A DNA stretch of 64,000 bases from Rhizobium sp. C4 (GTDB lineage Bacteria; Pseudomonadota; Alphaproteobacteria; Rhizobiales; Rhizobiaceae): positions 1-64,000 of the forward strand of contig NZ_JAJNCX010000007.1 of the NCBI RefSeq assembly GCF_021026315.1, written 5' to 3'. The notes beneath the pieces were generated by a model, which saw only the letters and a program-made list of their open reading frames with translations, searched no databases and was not told the origin of the DNA. Both the position numbers and the translations under genes were made by a program. Positions 46,786 through 58,882 of the stretch are shown here, one piece after another (positions within the stretch are counted from its first letter, which is position 1; the number at the start of each line of letters is the position of its first letter).

Positions 46786-48033
46786 TTGTACTCTGAAGTC
46801 AATGCGTGGGCGGGGGTATTCGTTTTGGTTCTACGCGAATGTCAAAGGCTTCTGTCTGACCTTGGGGCAGACAAGAGTGGAAATTTCGCAGTTCTTGCCG
46901 CATTCCTGATCCCGGTGGGCATGGCCTCTGCCGAGCTCGCCATGGACATTTCGGGTCTGATGGCCGAGCGGGCTCGGGTCCAGGCGGCGGCGGACGCGGC
47001 GGCCATTGCAGCGGGGGCTGCACTTGCCAACGAGACGGCGACGATCGATCAGGCCAAGCAGCTGGCGCTGAACTTCGTGAAGGGCCAGCTGAACCCGGAA
47101 CTCGGCGTGATCGCGCAAAGCCAGCAGAAATCCGGTCCCAGCGGTCCTTATGGAAATTTCGAAATCGGCGGCTGCACCAGCGTCGATGTCACGCAGAGCA
47201 CGGGCGTGGGGACGACGAAGGTGTTCGACGTCACCGTCTCGACCTGCCTGCCGAAGAAGCTGACGGTGCTCGGCGCCTTCTATGGCAGCAGCGTGCAGAA
47301 CCTGAAGGCCACCGGTTCGACGAAGAGCATGACGGCCTCGCAGAAGGCGCTCTCCATGTATCTCGTCCTCGACCGCTCGGGCTCGATGGGGGATAATACG
47401 GATACCGCGACGGGCACGGCGACCTACACCTATTCCTGTGGCTGGCGAAAGACCTGCACGGGGACGAAGACCACCTATCTGATCAAGATCGATGCGCTGA
47501 AACAGGCGGCCGCAGCCCTGATGAAGCAGATTTCGACCGCCGATCCCGACCAGTATTATGCCCGGCTCGGCGCCGTCTCCTACAATTCCGCGATGGACAC
47601 GCCGCAGGCGCTCGGCTGGGGAACGGTCGCAGTGTCCAACTATGTGAATGCACTGGTCGCCTCGGGCGGGACGGATTCGAGCAATGCCTTCAAGCAGGCC
47701 TATCAGGCGCTGACCGCGTCGACGGAAAACAGCCTGCACCAGTCGAAGAATGGCCAGACGCCGGACAAGTTCATCGTCTTCATGACCGACGGCGAGAACA
47801 ATTATGCCTCAGCCGATACCGCGACAAAGCAATGGTGCGATAGCGCGAGATCGGCTGGCGTGCAGGTGTACTCGATCGCCTTCATGGCGCCGGATACGGG
47901 CAAGGCGCTCTTGAGCTATTGCGCCACGGACGCGAACCATTTCTTCGCGGCGGAGAACGCCAGCGACATGATCGCGGCCTTCAAGTATATCGGCGAGAAG
48001 GCGGTTTCCGCAACCACGCGGCTCACGCAATAA
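46786..48033 (+). CDS. TadG-like pilus-assembly protein with vWA domain
   Basis: This protein of up to 415 residues has an N-terminal TadE/G-type membrane segment (SGNFAVLAAFLIPVGMASAEL, about 31-51), then a region rich in ADAAAIAAGAALAN as in TadG, and a C-terminal von Willebrand A domain with MIDAS residues LDRSGSM and FMTDGENN. Tad-type pili mediate surface attachment, but no other tad gene is near, so it is an isolated TadG-like protein. The N-terminal 25 residues before the membrane segment look atypical; the true start may be a later TTG or GTG codon. Confidence 0.82.
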   Translation: MYSEVNAWAGVFVLVLRECQRLLSDLGADKSGNFAVLAAFLIPVGMASAELAMDISGLMAERARVQAAADAAAIAAGAALANETATIDQAKQLALNFVKGQLNPELGVIAQSQQKSGPSGPYGNFEIGGCTSVDVTQSTGVGTTKVFDVTVSTCLPKKLTVLGAFYGSSVQNLKATGSTKSMTASQKALSMYLVLDRSGSMGDNTDTATGTATYTYSCGWRKTCTGTKTTYLIKIDALKQAAAALMKQISTADPDQYYARLGAVSYNSAMDTPQALGWGTVAVSNYVNALVASGGTDSSNAFKQAYQALTASTENSLHQSKNGQTPDKFIVFMTDGENNYASADTATKQWCDSARSAGVQVYSIAFMAPDTGKALLSYCATDANHFFAAENASDMIAAFKYIGEKAVSATTRLTQ

Positions 48034-48206
48034 ACCATTCAAAAGAAATCGAATTTTCTGCGGCCGGGAGTTTCCTTCCGGCCGTATTGCTGCGCGCGCA
48101 AGGAATTTCGCAATTGCAAAAACGATGTTGCAACGGCCGGGGAAGAATGCATTAATTGCCGACATAAACCGATTAATTCATGTTGGGTCAGGCTTGGATT
48201 TCACAA

Positions 48207-50663
48207 ATGAATACACCGTCTTCCGAAACGCTCACGCCCGCTCCGCGCACCTCCGATCCGGAGCAACTCGCGACAGAAATTCTGGAAAGACTGAAGTATC
48301 GAATCGGCAAGGATCCCAAGGTTGCCAAGCCGCATGACTGGCTGACGGCGGCCATCCTGGTTGCCCGCGACCGCGTCACCGACAACTGGATGGACAGTAC
48401 CAAGCGCACCTATGCGGAAGGCCGCAAGCGCGTCTACTATCTCTCGCTGGAGTTCCTCATCGGCCGGCTGATGCGCGACACGATGACCAATATCGGCATC
48501 ATGGACGAGATGCGCATCGCGCTCGCCTCGCTCGGCGTCGATATCGACGTGATTGCGGAACTGGAGCCTGACGCCGCGCTCGGCAATGGCGGTCTTGGAC
48601 GACTGGCCGCCTGTTTCATGGAATCCATGGCCACCGTCGACGTGCCGGCCTATGGCTACGGCATCCGCTATGTGCACGGTCTCTTCCGCCAGCAGATGTC
48701 GGACGGCTGGCAGGTGGAACTGCCTGAAAACTGGCTGGCGCACGGCAATCCGTGGGAGTTCGAGCGCCGCGAAAGCTCCTATGAAATCGGCTTCGGTGGC
48801 TCTGTCGATACCATCGATGTCGGCGATGAAGCGATCCGCTATGTCTGGAAGCCTGCCGAGCGGGTGATCGCGACGGCCTATGACACGCCGGTTGCCGGCT
48901 GGCGCGGCCAGCGCGTCAACACGCTGCGTCTGTGGACTGCGGCGCCGATCGACCCGATCCTGCTCGACGCCTTCAATGCCGGCGACCATATCGGTGCGCT
49001 GCGCGAGAGCAACAAGGCGGAAAGTCTCGCCCGCGTTCTCTACCCGGCGGATGCGACGCCGGCGGGGCAGGAACTGCGCCTGCGCCAGGAATTCTTCTTC
49101 TCCTCCGCTTCGCTGCAGGACATCCTGCGCCGTCACCTCCAGCAGTTCCCGGACTTCACCTCGCTGCCGGAGGCCGTGGCGATCCAGCTCAACGACACCC
49201 ATCCGGCTGTCGCCGTTGCAGAGCTTATCCGCCTTCTGATGGATGTTCATGGGCTGGACATCGAGCAGGCCTGGGGCATTGCCAAGGAGACCTTCTCCTA
49301 CACCAACCACACGCTGCTTCCCGAAGCGCTGGAAAGCTGGCCGGTGCCGCTGTTCGAGCGCCTGCTGCCGCGCCACATGCAGATCGTCTACGCGATCAAC
49401 GCCATGATCCTCATGGAGGCCCGCCGGCAGAAGACGCATACGGACCAGCAGATCCGCTCGATCTCGCTGATCGACGAGGGCGGCGAACGGCGCGTGCGCA
49501 TGGGCAATCTCGCCTTTGTCGGCTCGCATTCCATCAACGGCGTGTCGGCGCTGCACACCGAACTGATGAAGGAAACGGTGTTTGCCGACCTGCACCGGCT
49601 CTATCCCGACCGCATCAACAACAAGACCAACGGGATTACGCCGCGCCGCTGGCTGATGCAGTGCAATCCGGGTCTGCTTTCGCTCATCCGCGAGGCGATC
49701 GGCGACAAGTTCATGGACGACACCGAGGCGCTGACGGATCTCGAGAAATTCGCGACCGACAGCTCGTTCCAGGAGAAGTTCGCCGCGGTGAAGCGCGAGA
49801 ACAAGGTGCGCCTTGCAAGGCTGGTGCGCGAGCGCATGGGTGTGCGGATCGATCCGTCCTCCATGTTCGACATCCAGACCAAGCGTATTCACGAATACAA
49901 GCGCCAGCTTCTGAACATCATCGAGGCGATCTCGCTTTACGATCAGATGCGTTCCCATCCGGAACTTGATTGGGTTCCGCGCGTTAAGATCTTCTCCGGC
50001 AAGGCAGCGCCCAGCTATCACAACGCGAAACTGATCATCAAATTGGCCAACGACGTCGCACGAGTCATCAATAACGATCCTGCCGTGCGCGGGCTGCTGA
50101 AGGTCGTCTTCATTCCGAACTACAACGTCTCGCTGGCGGAAGTCATCATTCCGGCCGCCGACCTGTCGGAGCAGATCTCGACCGCCGGCATGGAAGCCTC
50201 GGGCACCGGCAACATGAAGTTTGCGCTGAACGGCGCGCTGACGATCGGCACGCTCGACGGCGCCAATGTCGAGATGCGCGACCATGTCGGTGCCGACAAC
50301 ATCAAGATCTTCGGCATGACCGCGGAAGAGGTCGCCAAGGTTCGGGCAGATACCTACAATCCGCGCGCCATCATCGAAGGCTCGAAGGAACTGCAGCAGG
50401 CGCTGTCGGCGATTGCCTCTGGCGTCTTCTCGCCGGGCGATACGGGACGCTTCGCGGATCTGGTCGACGGGCTCTACAGTCACGACTGGTTCATGGTGGC
50501 GGCCGATTTCGACGCCTATGCCAAGGCACAGCGCGAGGTGGACGCGCTTTGGGCCGACCAGCCGACATGGTATAACAAGACGATCCTGAACACTGCCCGC
50601 ATGGGCTGGTTCTCGTCTGATCGTACGATCAGGCAATATGCGCGTGAAATCTGGAGAGCTTGA
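48207..50663 (+). CDS. glgP: glycogen phosphorylase GlgP
   Basis: GlgP releases glucose-1-phosphate from glycogen using PLP. The 818-residue protein has LSLEFLIGRLMRDTM, NGGLGRLAACFMESMA, and the PLP-lysine region EASGTGNMKFALNGALTIGT near residue 665. First gene of the glycogen operon glgP-glgB-glgC-glgA-pgm. The ATG at 48207 and an in-frame ATG at 48180 are both possible; neither has a strong ribosome-binding site. Its TGA overlaps the glgB ATG by one base. Confidence 0.96.
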   Translation: MNTPSSETLTPAPRTSDPEQLATEILERLKYRIGKDPKVAKPHDWLTAAILVARDRVTDNWMDSTKRTYAEGRKRVYYLSLEFLIGRLMRDTMTNIGIMDEMRIALASLGVDIDVIAELEPDAALGNGGLGRLAACFMESMATVDVPAYGYGIRYVHGLFRQQMSDGWQVELPENWLAHGNPWEFERRESSYEIGFGGSVDTIDVGDEAIRYVWKPAERVIATAYDTPVAGWRGQRVNTLRLWTAAPIDPILLDAFNAGDHIGALRESNKAESLARVLYPADATPAGQELRLRQEFFFSSASLQDILRRHLQQFPDFTSLPEAVAIQLNDTHPAVAVAELIRLLMDVHGLDIEQAWGIAKETFSYTNHTLLPEALESWPVPLFERLLPRHMQIVYAINAMILMEARRQKTHTDQQIRSISLIDEGGERRVRMGNLAFVGSHSINGVSALHTELMKETVFADLHRLYPDRINNKTNGITPRRWLMQCNPGLLSLIREAIGDKFMDDTEALTDLEKFATDSSFQEKFAAVKRENKVRLARLVRERMGVRIDPSSMFDIQTKRIHEYKRQLLNIIEAISLYDQMRSHPELDWVPRVKIFSGKAAPSYHNAKLIIKLANDVARVINNDPAVRGLLKVVFIPNYNVSLAEVIIPAADLSEQISTAGMEASGTGNMKFALNGALTIGTLDGANVEMRDHVGADNIKIFGMTAEEVAKVRADTYNPRAIIEGSKELQQALSAIASGVFSPGDTGRFADLVDGLYSHDWFMVAADFDAYAKAQREVDALWADQPTWYNKTILNTARMGWFSSDRTIRQYAREIWRA

Positions 50664-52873
50664 TGGGGAAACAACCCGAACCACCGGACGCAACCAGCGA
50701 ACCGGTGGTGCCTGCCCCGGAGGAGATCAGGGCGATTATAGACGGGTTGCATACTGACCCGTTTGCCGTGATGGGGCTGCATGAGTTTGATGGCGGCTTT
50801 CAGGTCCGCTGTTTCATACCTGGGGCGGAGACCGTCGAGGCGGAGACGATCGGCGGCAGGCTGATTGGCGAGCTTCAGCGCCTTGACCGCGATGGCTTCT
50901 TTGCCGGCAAGGTCGATATCCCGCATCGCCAACCGATCCTTTACCGCGCCCGCCGCGGGTCGTCCGAATGGACGGTGGTCGATGCCTACAGTTTCGGGCC
51001 CGTGCTTGGGCCGATGGACGATTACTATATCCGCGAAGGCTCGCACTTAAGACTGTTCGACAGGCTCGGCGCGCATCCGATGATGCTCGAGGGCGTGTCG
51101 GGTTTCCATTTCGCCGTCTGGGCGCCCAATGCGCGGCGCGTTTCCGTCGTCGGCTCGTTCAACAACTGGGACGGGCGCATGCATGTCATGCGGCTGCGCC
51201 GCGACACCGGCATCTGGGAAATCTTCGTGCCGGACGTGCCGGCAGGCGAGGCCTACAAGTTCGAGATCGTAGCACCCGATGGCACGGTTCTTCCGCTGAA
51301 GGCCGATCCGTTTGCGCGCCGTTCGGAACTGAGGCCGCAAACCGCTTCCGTGACGACGCCCGAGCTGCACCAGGACTGGGAAGACGAGGCGCATCGGGCG
51401 CATTGGGCGTCCGTGGATGCCCGCCGCCAGCCGATCTCGATCTATGAGGTGCATGCAGGCTCATGGCGCAAGCATCCGGATGGACGCTTCTATTCCTGGG
51501 ATGAGATGGCGGATCACCTGATCCCCTATTGCGTCGACATGGGCTTCACCCATATCGAATTCCTGCCCATCAGCGAATTTCCCTACGACCCCTCCTGGGG
51601 CTACCAGACGACCGGGCTCTATGCGCCGACGGCCCGTTTCGGCGAGCCGGAAGGCTTTGCCCGCTTCATCAACGGGGCGCACAAGGCAGGGCTTTGCGTG
51701 TTGCTCGACTGGGTGCCGGCGCATTTCCCGATGGACGCACATGGCCTTCGCGAATTCGACGGCACGGCGCTCTATGAGCATGCCGATCCGCGCAAGGGCT
51801 TCCATCCCGACTGGAACACCGCGATCTACAATTTCGGCCGCAACGAGGTGTCATCCTTCCTCGTCAACAACGCGCTCTACTGGGCGGAGAAGTTCCATAT
51901 CGACGGGTTGCGCGTCGATGCGGTCGCCTCGATGCTCTATCTCGACTATTCGCGCAAAGAGGGCGAATGGATCCCCAACGAGAAGGGCGGGCGCGAAAAC
52001 CTGGAGGCGGTGGCCTTCCTCCAGGCGATGAACAAGGCCGTTTACGGCAGCCACCCCGGCATCGTCACCATTGCGGAGGAATCCACCTCCTGGCCGAAAG
52101 TGTCGCAGCCGGTGCATGCCGGTGGCCTCGGTTTCGGCTTCAAGTGGAACATGGGCTTCATGCATGACACGCTGAAGTATTTCGCCCATGAGCCGATCCA
52201 TCGGAAATTCCACCACAACGACCTGACCTTCGGTCTCGTCTATGCCTTCTCGGAAAACTTCGTGCTGCCGCTCAGCCACGACGAAGTGGTGCATGGCAAG
52301 GGCTCGCTGATTGCCAAGATGGCCGGCGACGAGTGGCAGAAGTTTGCCAACCTGCGCGCCTATTACGGCTTCATGTGGGGCTATCCGGGTAAGAAACTGC
52401 TCTTCATGGGGCAGGAATTTGCCCAATGGGCGGAGTGGAACCACGCCAAGGAGCTCGACTGGCATCTCACCCAATATCCGCAGCATGGCGGCGTGCAGCT
52501 GGCAGTCCGGGATCTCAACCGGCTCTATCGCGACACGCCGGCACTGCACGGGCGCGATTGCGAGCCGGAGGGCTTCGAATGGCTGATCGTCGATGACAAC
52601 GACAATTCGGTCTTTGCGTGGCTGCGCAAGGCGCCGGGCGAGAAGCCGGTGGCGGTGATTTCCAACCTCACGCCGGTGATGCGCGAGAATTACGAGGTGC
52701 CATTGCCGGCAGCGGGGCTGTGGCGCGAAATCTTCAACAGCGATGCGGAGATCTATGGCGGCAGCGGCAAGGGGAACGCCGGTGAATGCCATGCCCGCAA
52801 GACCGCGTCGGGACGGGTGGCGGCAAGTCTGCTTCTGCCGCCTCTTTCTACCATCATGCTGGAACTGGCTTAG
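50663..52873 (+). CDS. glgB: 1,4-alpha-glucan branching enzyme GlgB
   Basis: GlgB makes alpha-1,6 branches in glycogen. The 736-residue protein has an N-terminal CBM48-type domain ([20 protein letters not shown]) and a GH13 barrel: nucleophile Asp in [12 protein letters not shown], acid/base Glu in ITIAEEST-like TIAEEST, and [11 protein letters not shown]. The ATG at 50663 overlaps the glgP stop and has GGAGAG 6 bases upstream. Normal length for the longer, group-1 GlgB type. Confidence 0.96.
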   Translation: MGKQPEPPDATSEPVVPAPEEIRAIIDGLHTDPFAVMGLHEFDGGFQVRCFIPGAETVEAETIGGRLIGELQRLDRDGFFAGKVDIPHRQPILYRARRGSSEWTVVDAYSFGPVLGPMDDYYIREGSHLRLFDRLGAHPMMLEGVSGFHFAVWAPNARRVSVVGSFNNWDGRMHVMRLRRDTGIWEIFVPDVPAGEAYKFEIVAPDGTVLPLKADPFARRSELRPQTASVTTPELHQDWEDEAHRAHWASVDARRQPISIYEVHAGSWRKHPDGRFYSWDEMADHLIPYCVDMGFTHIEFLPISEFPYDPSWGYQTTGLYAPTARFGEPEGFARFINGAHKAGLCVLLDWVPAHFPMDAHGLREFDGTALYEHADPRKGFHPDWNTAIYNFGRNEVSSFLVNNALYWAEKFHIDGLRVDAVASMLYLDYSRKEGEWIPNEKGGRENLEAVAFLQAMNKAVYGSHPGIVTIAEESTSWPKVSQPVHAGGLGFGFKWNMGFMHDTLKYFAHEPIHRKFHHNDLTFGLVYAFSENFVLPLSHDEVVHGKGSLIAKMAGDEWQKFANLRAYYGFMWGYPGKKLLFMGQEFAQWAEWNHAKELDWHLTQYPQHGGVQLAVRDLNRLYRDTPALHGRDCEPEGFEWLIVDDNDNSVFAWLRKAPGEKPVAVISNLTPVMRENYEVPLPAAGLWREIFNSDAEIYGGSGKGNAGECHARKTASGRVAASLLLPPLSTIMLELA

Positions 52874-52898
52874 CAGCTTAAGAAACGGGAGGACTGCC

Positions 52899-54164
52899 AT
52901 GACAAAGATAAGAAGACCCCAACCCCTTGCCCGCGATGCCATGGCCTATGTGCTTGCCGGCGGGCGCGGTAGCCGCCTGAAGGAACTGACGGACATGCGC
53001 GCAAAGCCGGCCGTCTATTTCGGCGGCAAGACGCGCATCATCGACTTCGCGCTGTCGAATGCGATGAATTCCGGTATCCGCCGCATCGGGGTCGCGACGC
53101 AGTACAAGGCGCATTCGCTGATCCGCCACCTGCAGCGCGGCTGGAACTTCTTCCGCCCCGAGCGTAACGAAAGCTTCGACATTCTGCCGGCCTCGCAGCG
53201 CGTGTCCGAGACGCAGTGGTATGAGGGAACCGCAGACGCCGTCTATCAGAACGCCGACATCATCGAGCCCTATGGTCCGGAATACATGGTCATCCTGGCG
53301 GGCGACCATATCTACAAGATGGACTATGAGATGATGCTGCAGCAGCATGTCGACAGTGGCGCCGACGTCACGATCGGCTGCCTGGAAGTGCCGCGCATGG
53401 AAGCGGTTGGCTTCGGCGTTATGCATGTGGACGAGAAGGACGTGATCATCGATTTCGTCGAGAAGCCGGCCGATCCGCCGGGCATTCCCGGCAACCCGGA
53501 GATGGCGCTCGCCTCGATGGGCATCTATGTCTTCCACACGAAGTTCCTGATGGAAATCCTGCGCAAGGATGCCGCCGACCCGAATTCCAGCCGCGACTTC
53601 GGCAAGGACATCATTCCTTACATCGTGCAGCACGGCAAAGCCGTTGCACACCGCTTCGCCGAGTCCTGCGTGCGCTCCGAGACCGAGGCGCATGCCTACT
53701 GGCGCGACGTCGGGACGGTGGACGCCTATTGGCAGGCGAATATCGACCTGACCGATATCGTTCCGGAACTCGACATGTATGACAGCAGCTGGCCGATCTG
53801 GACCTATTCCGAGATCACGCCGCCGGCGAAGTTCGTGCATGACCTTGAAGGCCGTCGCGGTTCGGCCGTGTCCTCGCTCGTGGCCGGCAATTGCATCATT
53901 TCCGGTGCGTCGATCCACAAGACGCTGCTCTCGACCGGCTGCCGCATCAACTCCTTCTCCAAGCTCGACCAGGCGGTCGTGTTGCCGGAAGTCGTGGTCA
54001 GCCGTCATGCGCGTCTCACAAATGTCGTGGTAGACCGTGGCGTCATCATTCCGGAAGGGCTCGTGGTCGGCGAGGATCCTGAACTCGACGCCAAGCGCTT
54101 CCGCCGCACAGAAAGCGGGATCTGCCTCGTCACGCAGGGCATGATCGACAGATTGGGATTATAA
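52899..54164 (+). CDS. glgC: glucose-1-phosphate adenylyltransferase GlgC
   Basis: GlgC makes ADP-glucose from glucose-1-phosphate and ATP, the controlled step of glycogen synthesis. The 421-residue protein has the nucleotidyl-transferase motif [14 protein letters not shown], the allosteric [15 protein letters not shown], the sugar-binding [12 protein letters not shown] and FVEKP, and a C-terminal left-handed helix. ATG 52899 has GGGAGG 8 bases upstream. Confidence 0.97.
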   Translation: MTKIRRPQPLARDAMAYVLAGGRGSRLKELTDMRAKPAVYFGGKTRIIDFALSNAMNSGIRRIGVATQYKAHSLIRHLQRGWNFFRPERNESFDILPASQRVSETQWYEGTADAVYQNADIIEPYGPEYMVILAGDHIYKMDYEMMLQQHVDSGADVTIGCLEVPRMEAVGFGVMHVDEKDVIIDFVEKPADPPGIPGNPEMALASMGIYVFHTKFLMEILRKDAADPNSSRDFGKDIIPYIVQHGKAVAHRFAESCVRSETEAHAYWRDVGTVDAYWQANIDLTDIVPELDMYDSSWPIWTYSEITPPAKFVHDLEGRRGSAVSSLVAGNCIISGASIHKTLLSTGCRINSFSKLDQAVVLPEVVVSRHARLTNVVVDRGVIIPEGLVVGEDPELDAKRFRRTESGICLVTQGMIDRLGL

Positions 54165-54167
54165 CGC

Positions 54168-55607
54168 ATGAAGGTTCTGTCGGTCGCCTCCGAGATCTAT
54201 CCGCTGATCAAGACCGGCGGGCTCGCCGACGTGGCGGGCGCGTTGCCGCTGGCCATGGGGCACCATGGCGTGGAGATGCGCTCGCTGATCCCCGGTTATC
54301 CGGCGGTGATGAAGAAGATCGGCAAGACGAAGAAGGTGGCGACGATCCCATCGCTCTTCGGGGTCAAGGCGACCATTCTCTTCGTCGTGCATGAGGGGCT
54401 GGAGCTCTATGTGCTCGACGCCCCGGCCTTCTTCCAGCGCGATGGCGGGCCTTACACGGACGCGCTCGGCAAGGACCATCCCGACAACTGGAAGCGCTTT
54501 GCGGCGCTTTCACTCGCGGCCGCGGAGATTGCGGCGGGGCTCATCCCGGCGTGGAAGCCGGATCTCGTCCATGCGCATGACTGGCAGGCGGGTCTTGTGC
54601 CCGTCTACATGCGCTTCGGCCGCGCGCCGGAGACGCCGTCCGTCATCACCGTGCACAACATCGCCTTCCAGGGACAGTTCTCGCCGGCGATCTTCCCGGA
54701 ACTGGCGCTGCCGCCGCAGGCCTATTCGATGGATGGCATCGAATATTACGGCGATGTCGGCTTCCTCAAGGGTGGGCTGCAGATGGCGCATGCCATCACC
54801 ACAGTCAGCCCGACCTATGCGCGGGAAATCCATCAGGGCGAATTCGGCATGGGGCTCGAAGGGCTGATCCGTGCCCGTGCCGGCCATGTCAGCGGCATTG
54901 TCAACGGCATCGACACGGCCGTCTGGAACCCGCTCACCGATCCGATGCTGGCCTCGCCCTTCTCGGCCAAGCAACTGACCAAGCGCGCGACCAGCCGCGA
55001 GGCCGTCATGCGGCATTTCGGGCTCGATGGCGACGGGCCGATCTTCTGCGTCATCAGCCGGCTGACCTGGCAGAAGGGCATGGACCTTCTGGCGGAAGTG
55101 GCCGGCGACATCGTGGGCCATGGAGGCATGCTGGCCATCCTCGGGTCCGGCGACAGGGCGCTTGAGGGCGGGCTGGTGCAGGCCTCCTATTATCACAAGG
55201 GCCGGATCGGCGTTCATATCGGCTATGACGAGCCGCTTTCGCATGTCATGCAGGCGGGGTCGGACGCCATCCTCATCCCGTCGCGCTTCGAGCCCTGTGG
55301 CCTGACGCAGCTCTATGCGCTGCGCTATGGCTGCGTGCCGGTCGTTGCCCGCACCGGCGGGCTTGCCGATACCGTCATCGACGCCAACGAGGCGGCGCTT
55401 GCCGCCGGCGTTGCCACCGGCTTCCAGTTCTCCACCATCACCGCCGACGGGCTGCGTCAGGCGCTCGCCCGTGTCTTTGAAGTCTGGCGCGATCCTGATA
55501 CATGGCGCCAGCTGCAGAAAAACGGCATGAAATCCGATGTTTCCTGGGACAAGAGCGCCGCGGCCTATGCCGCCCTCTACACCCGGCTCATTTCGAAAGG
55601 CAATTAA
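54168..55607 (+). CDS. glgA: glycogen synthase GlgA
   Basis: GlgA is a GT5 glycosyltransferase that extends glycogen from ADP-glucose. The 479-residue protein has the ADP-glucose site [26 protein letters not shown], and the C-terminal catalytic motif [17 protein letters not shown]. It starts 3 bp after glgC and its stop TAA is 3 bp before the pgm start, so translation is coupled through the operon. Confidence 0.97.
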   Translation: MKVLSVASEIYPLIKTGGLADVAGALPLAMGHHGVEMRSLIPGYPAVMKKIGKTKKVATIPSLFGVKATILFVVHEGLELYVLDAPAFFQRDGGPYTDALGKDHPDNWKRFAALSLAAAEIAAGLIPAWKPDLVHAHDWQAGLVPVYMRFGRAPETPSVITVHNIAFQGQFSPAIFPELALPPQAYSMDGIEYYGDVGFLKGGLQMAHAITTVSPTYAREIHQGEFGMGLEGLIRARAGHVSGIVNGIDTAVWNPLTDPMLASPFSAKQLTKRATSREAVMRHFGLDGDGPIFCVISRLTWQKGMDLLAEVAGDIVGHGGMLAILGSGDRALEGGLVQASYYHKGRIGVHIGYDEPLSHVMQAGSDAILIPSRFEPCGLTQLYALRYGCVPVVARTGGLADTVIDANEAALAAGVATGFQFSTITADGLRQALARVFEVWRDPDTWRQLQKNGMKSDVSWDKSAAAYAALYTRLISKGN

Positions 55608-57239
<1,632 letters not shown>

Positions 57240-57274
57240 TGCCGATATGGGCGTTTCGTGCCTGCGAATTGCCC

Positions 57275-57345
57275 CAAGCTATGTCGTACCGGACTTGAGC
57301 CGGCATCCAGTCAGCCCGTGTTTGCGGGCTGATATGTTTTGCTGC
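57275..57345. repeat. short rhizobial palindromic repeats after pgm
   Basis: TACCGGACTTGAGCCGG (57287-57303) and TCAGCCCGTGTTTGCGGGCTGA (arms TCAGCCCG/CGGGCTGA, about 57310-57331) are intergenic palindromes. The first resembles the element at 58036-58063 on the other side of the AT-rich gene; the second has a loop like the efp terminator and may end pgm transcription. Confidence 0.55.
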
Positions 57346-57437
57346 GTTGCGAGGCGGAAGACGACTTGGGAACAAGCATAGGTCTCAAAGAGGACGCATT
57401 GTAGTTTCAGCATGATGTTTTGATGTGGAGCTGCTTC

Positions 57438-57962
57438 ATGCTGTGGTTGCTTTTAAGGGATCTATTTTTCAGAGACGTGAAGACGCTAAAGCAGGAAAAA
57501 ATTTTCTACGATAAATACGGAAATAACGTAACCCTTAAGAGAGTTTCTATAAAGGGCCGAATTTATATTGATATTATTGTCAATTGGTTTGCATATAATC
57601 GTTTTCGAATTGAAAACGAATATTTTATTTCTCAGATTGAGATATCTAGGAAATTAAATGAAATATTTCTTAATGGTGAATTCGAAAAAATACCGCTTAC
57701 CCTGCGTAAAGCGCCGACAATATCTTCCTACATATATATGATTCCTGCTGATAAATACGCCAGCGAAAGATATATAATATTGAATAAGAAGAATGGTGCG
57801 CCCGTGATCGATCTTTATATATGCAAGGATCTCGAGGGGTATTATTGCATCATAAATCTAAACGATGTTGGGCGGGGCAATCAACGGCGGGTCGAGGTCG
57901 GTAACGCACAGGACATGGTTCAGAGAATTTTGTCATTTGCCCAGAACGATGATGGCGAATGA
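57438..57962 (+). CDS. AT-rich hypothetical protein, likely foreign
   Basis: This frame encodes about 174 residues from ATG 57438 (TGGAG 8 bases upstream; ATG 57423 also possible). It has a short hydrophobic N-terminus (MLWLLLRDLFF), then alternating charged beta-like segments rich in Ile, Tyr, Asn and Lys (NEYFISQIEISRKLNEIF, IYMIPADKYASERYIIL). Codon use is strikingly AT-rich compared with every neighbour, and it is bracketed by palindromic intergenic repeats, so recent transfer is likely. No family is recognised. Confidence 0.6.
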   Translation: MLWLLLRDLFFRDVKTLKQEKIFYDKYGNNVTLKRVSIKGRIYIDIIVNWFAYNRFRIENEYFISQIEISRKLNEIFLNGEFEKIPLTLRKAPTISSYIYMIPADKYASERYIILNKKNGAPVIDLYICKDLEGYYCIINLNDVGRGNQRRVEVGNAQDMVQRILSFAQNDDGE

Positions 57963-58035
57963 CGTGTCCGGATGTTCCGAGTTTTGACGATGCGGTTCCT
58001 CGGTCGTAGAGTCTTTTCAGCCGCCGACGCGGGCT

Positions 58036-58063
58036 GGCTGGATACCGGGTCAAGCCCGGTATG
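58036..58063. repeat. rhizobial palindromic repeat between AT-rich gene and HigA-like gene
   Basis: TGGATACCGGGTCAAGCCCG and the following GTATGACGG contain the palindrome ATACCGGG-TCAAG-CCCGGTAT, a common intergenic element in Rhizobiaceae. It matches the general plan of the element near 57287. Confidence 0.6.
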
Positions 58064-58121
58064 ACGGAGATCTTGGACCGCTTTGGACTGAGCGGGGCCA
58101 TTGATATGGACGAGGTGGCAC

Positions 58122-58409
58122 ATGATGAAAACTCCGCCGCATCCCGGCTTGCTTCTCAAGGACGATGTCATTGCGCCGCTGGGTCTTTCCGTGACCGAGG
58201 CGGCAGATCGGCTGGGCATGTCTCGTGTGGCCTTTTCGCGGGTGCTGAACGGGCGTGCTGCGATCAGCGCGGATCTGGCCATCCGGCTTGAAATGGCCGG
58301 CGCCAGCAATGCGCGGTTCTGGATGGCCCTGCAAAGCGCCTATGATCTTGCCGTGGCGCGGGCGCATGCGCAGCCCAATGTGAAGCGTCTGGAGCCGGAG
58401 GAGGCCTGA
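58122..58409 (+). CDS. HigA-like XRE antitoxin/regulator without toxin partner
   Basis: This 95-residue HTH protein matches the HigA family: HPGLLLKDDVIAPLGLSVTE, then AADRLGMSRVAFSRVLNGRA and the helix ISADLAIRLEMAGASNARFWMALQ. HigA normally sits directly after the HigB RNase toxin gene, but the 160 bp upstream contain no HigB-like frame, so this is an orphan. It may be a solitary regulator or the rest of a decayed toxin-antitoxin pair. Start at the first of two adjacent ATGs, with GAGGTGG upstream. Confidence 0.8.
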   Translation: MMKTPPHPGLLLKDDVIAPLGLSVTEAADRLGMSRVAFSRVLNGRAAISADLAIRLEMAGASNARFWMALQSAYDLAVARAHAQPNVKRLEPEEA

Positions 58410-58482
58410 CGCCTCAATCTTGACATTTCATTCCTGCATAATACATATTGAATATAATATTTATTGTGCAGGAGCACCTAAA

Positions 58483-58869
58483 ATGACCTACGCATTCACC
58501 AAGACACTGGATATGCCGTTTGACGCGGCGATTGCCCATGTGACGGACGCGCTGAAGGCCAAGGGCTTTGGCGTGTTGACGACGATTGACGTCAAGGCGA
58601 CGATGAAGGCGAAGCTCGACAAGGAGATGGCGCCCTATACCATTCTCGGCGCCTGCAATCCGGGGTTTGCCTACAAGGCCCTGCAGGCCGAAGCGCTGAT
58701 CGGCACGATGCTGCCCTGCAATGTCGTCGTTCGTCAGATGGACGATGGCAAGGTTGAGGTTGCGGCAGTTGATCCGGCGGCCTCCATGCAGGCGATCGAC
58801 AATCCGGCGCTCGGTGCCGTTGCCGGCGATGTGCAGACGATGCTGAAGGATATGGTTGCGGGGCTTTGA
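58483..58869 (+). CDS. DUF302 family protein
   Basis: This 128-residue cytosolic protein has the DUF302 fold: MTYAFTKTLDMPFDAAIAHV, LKAKGFGVLTTIDVK, LGACNPGFAYKALQAEALIGTMLPCNVVV. Family members occur with redox, metal or sulfur genes but have no settled function. ATG 58483 has AGGAGC 7 bases upstream. The short upstream interval is AT-rich (ATTGAATATAATATTTATTG) and contains likely promoter sequence. Confidence 0.88.
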   Translation: MTYAFTKTLDMPFDAAIAHVTDALKAKGFGVLTTIDVKATMKAKLDKEMAPYTILGACNPGFAYKALQAEALIGTMLPCNVVVRQMDDGKVEVAAVDPAASMQAIDNPALGAVAGDVQTMLKDMVAGL

Positions 58870-58882
58870 GGCCCCGCGAGGA

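Noticed and set aside
48201-50693. 830-codon minus-strand frame opposite glgP
   Set aside because: Antisense shadow of glgP with no start signal or domain.
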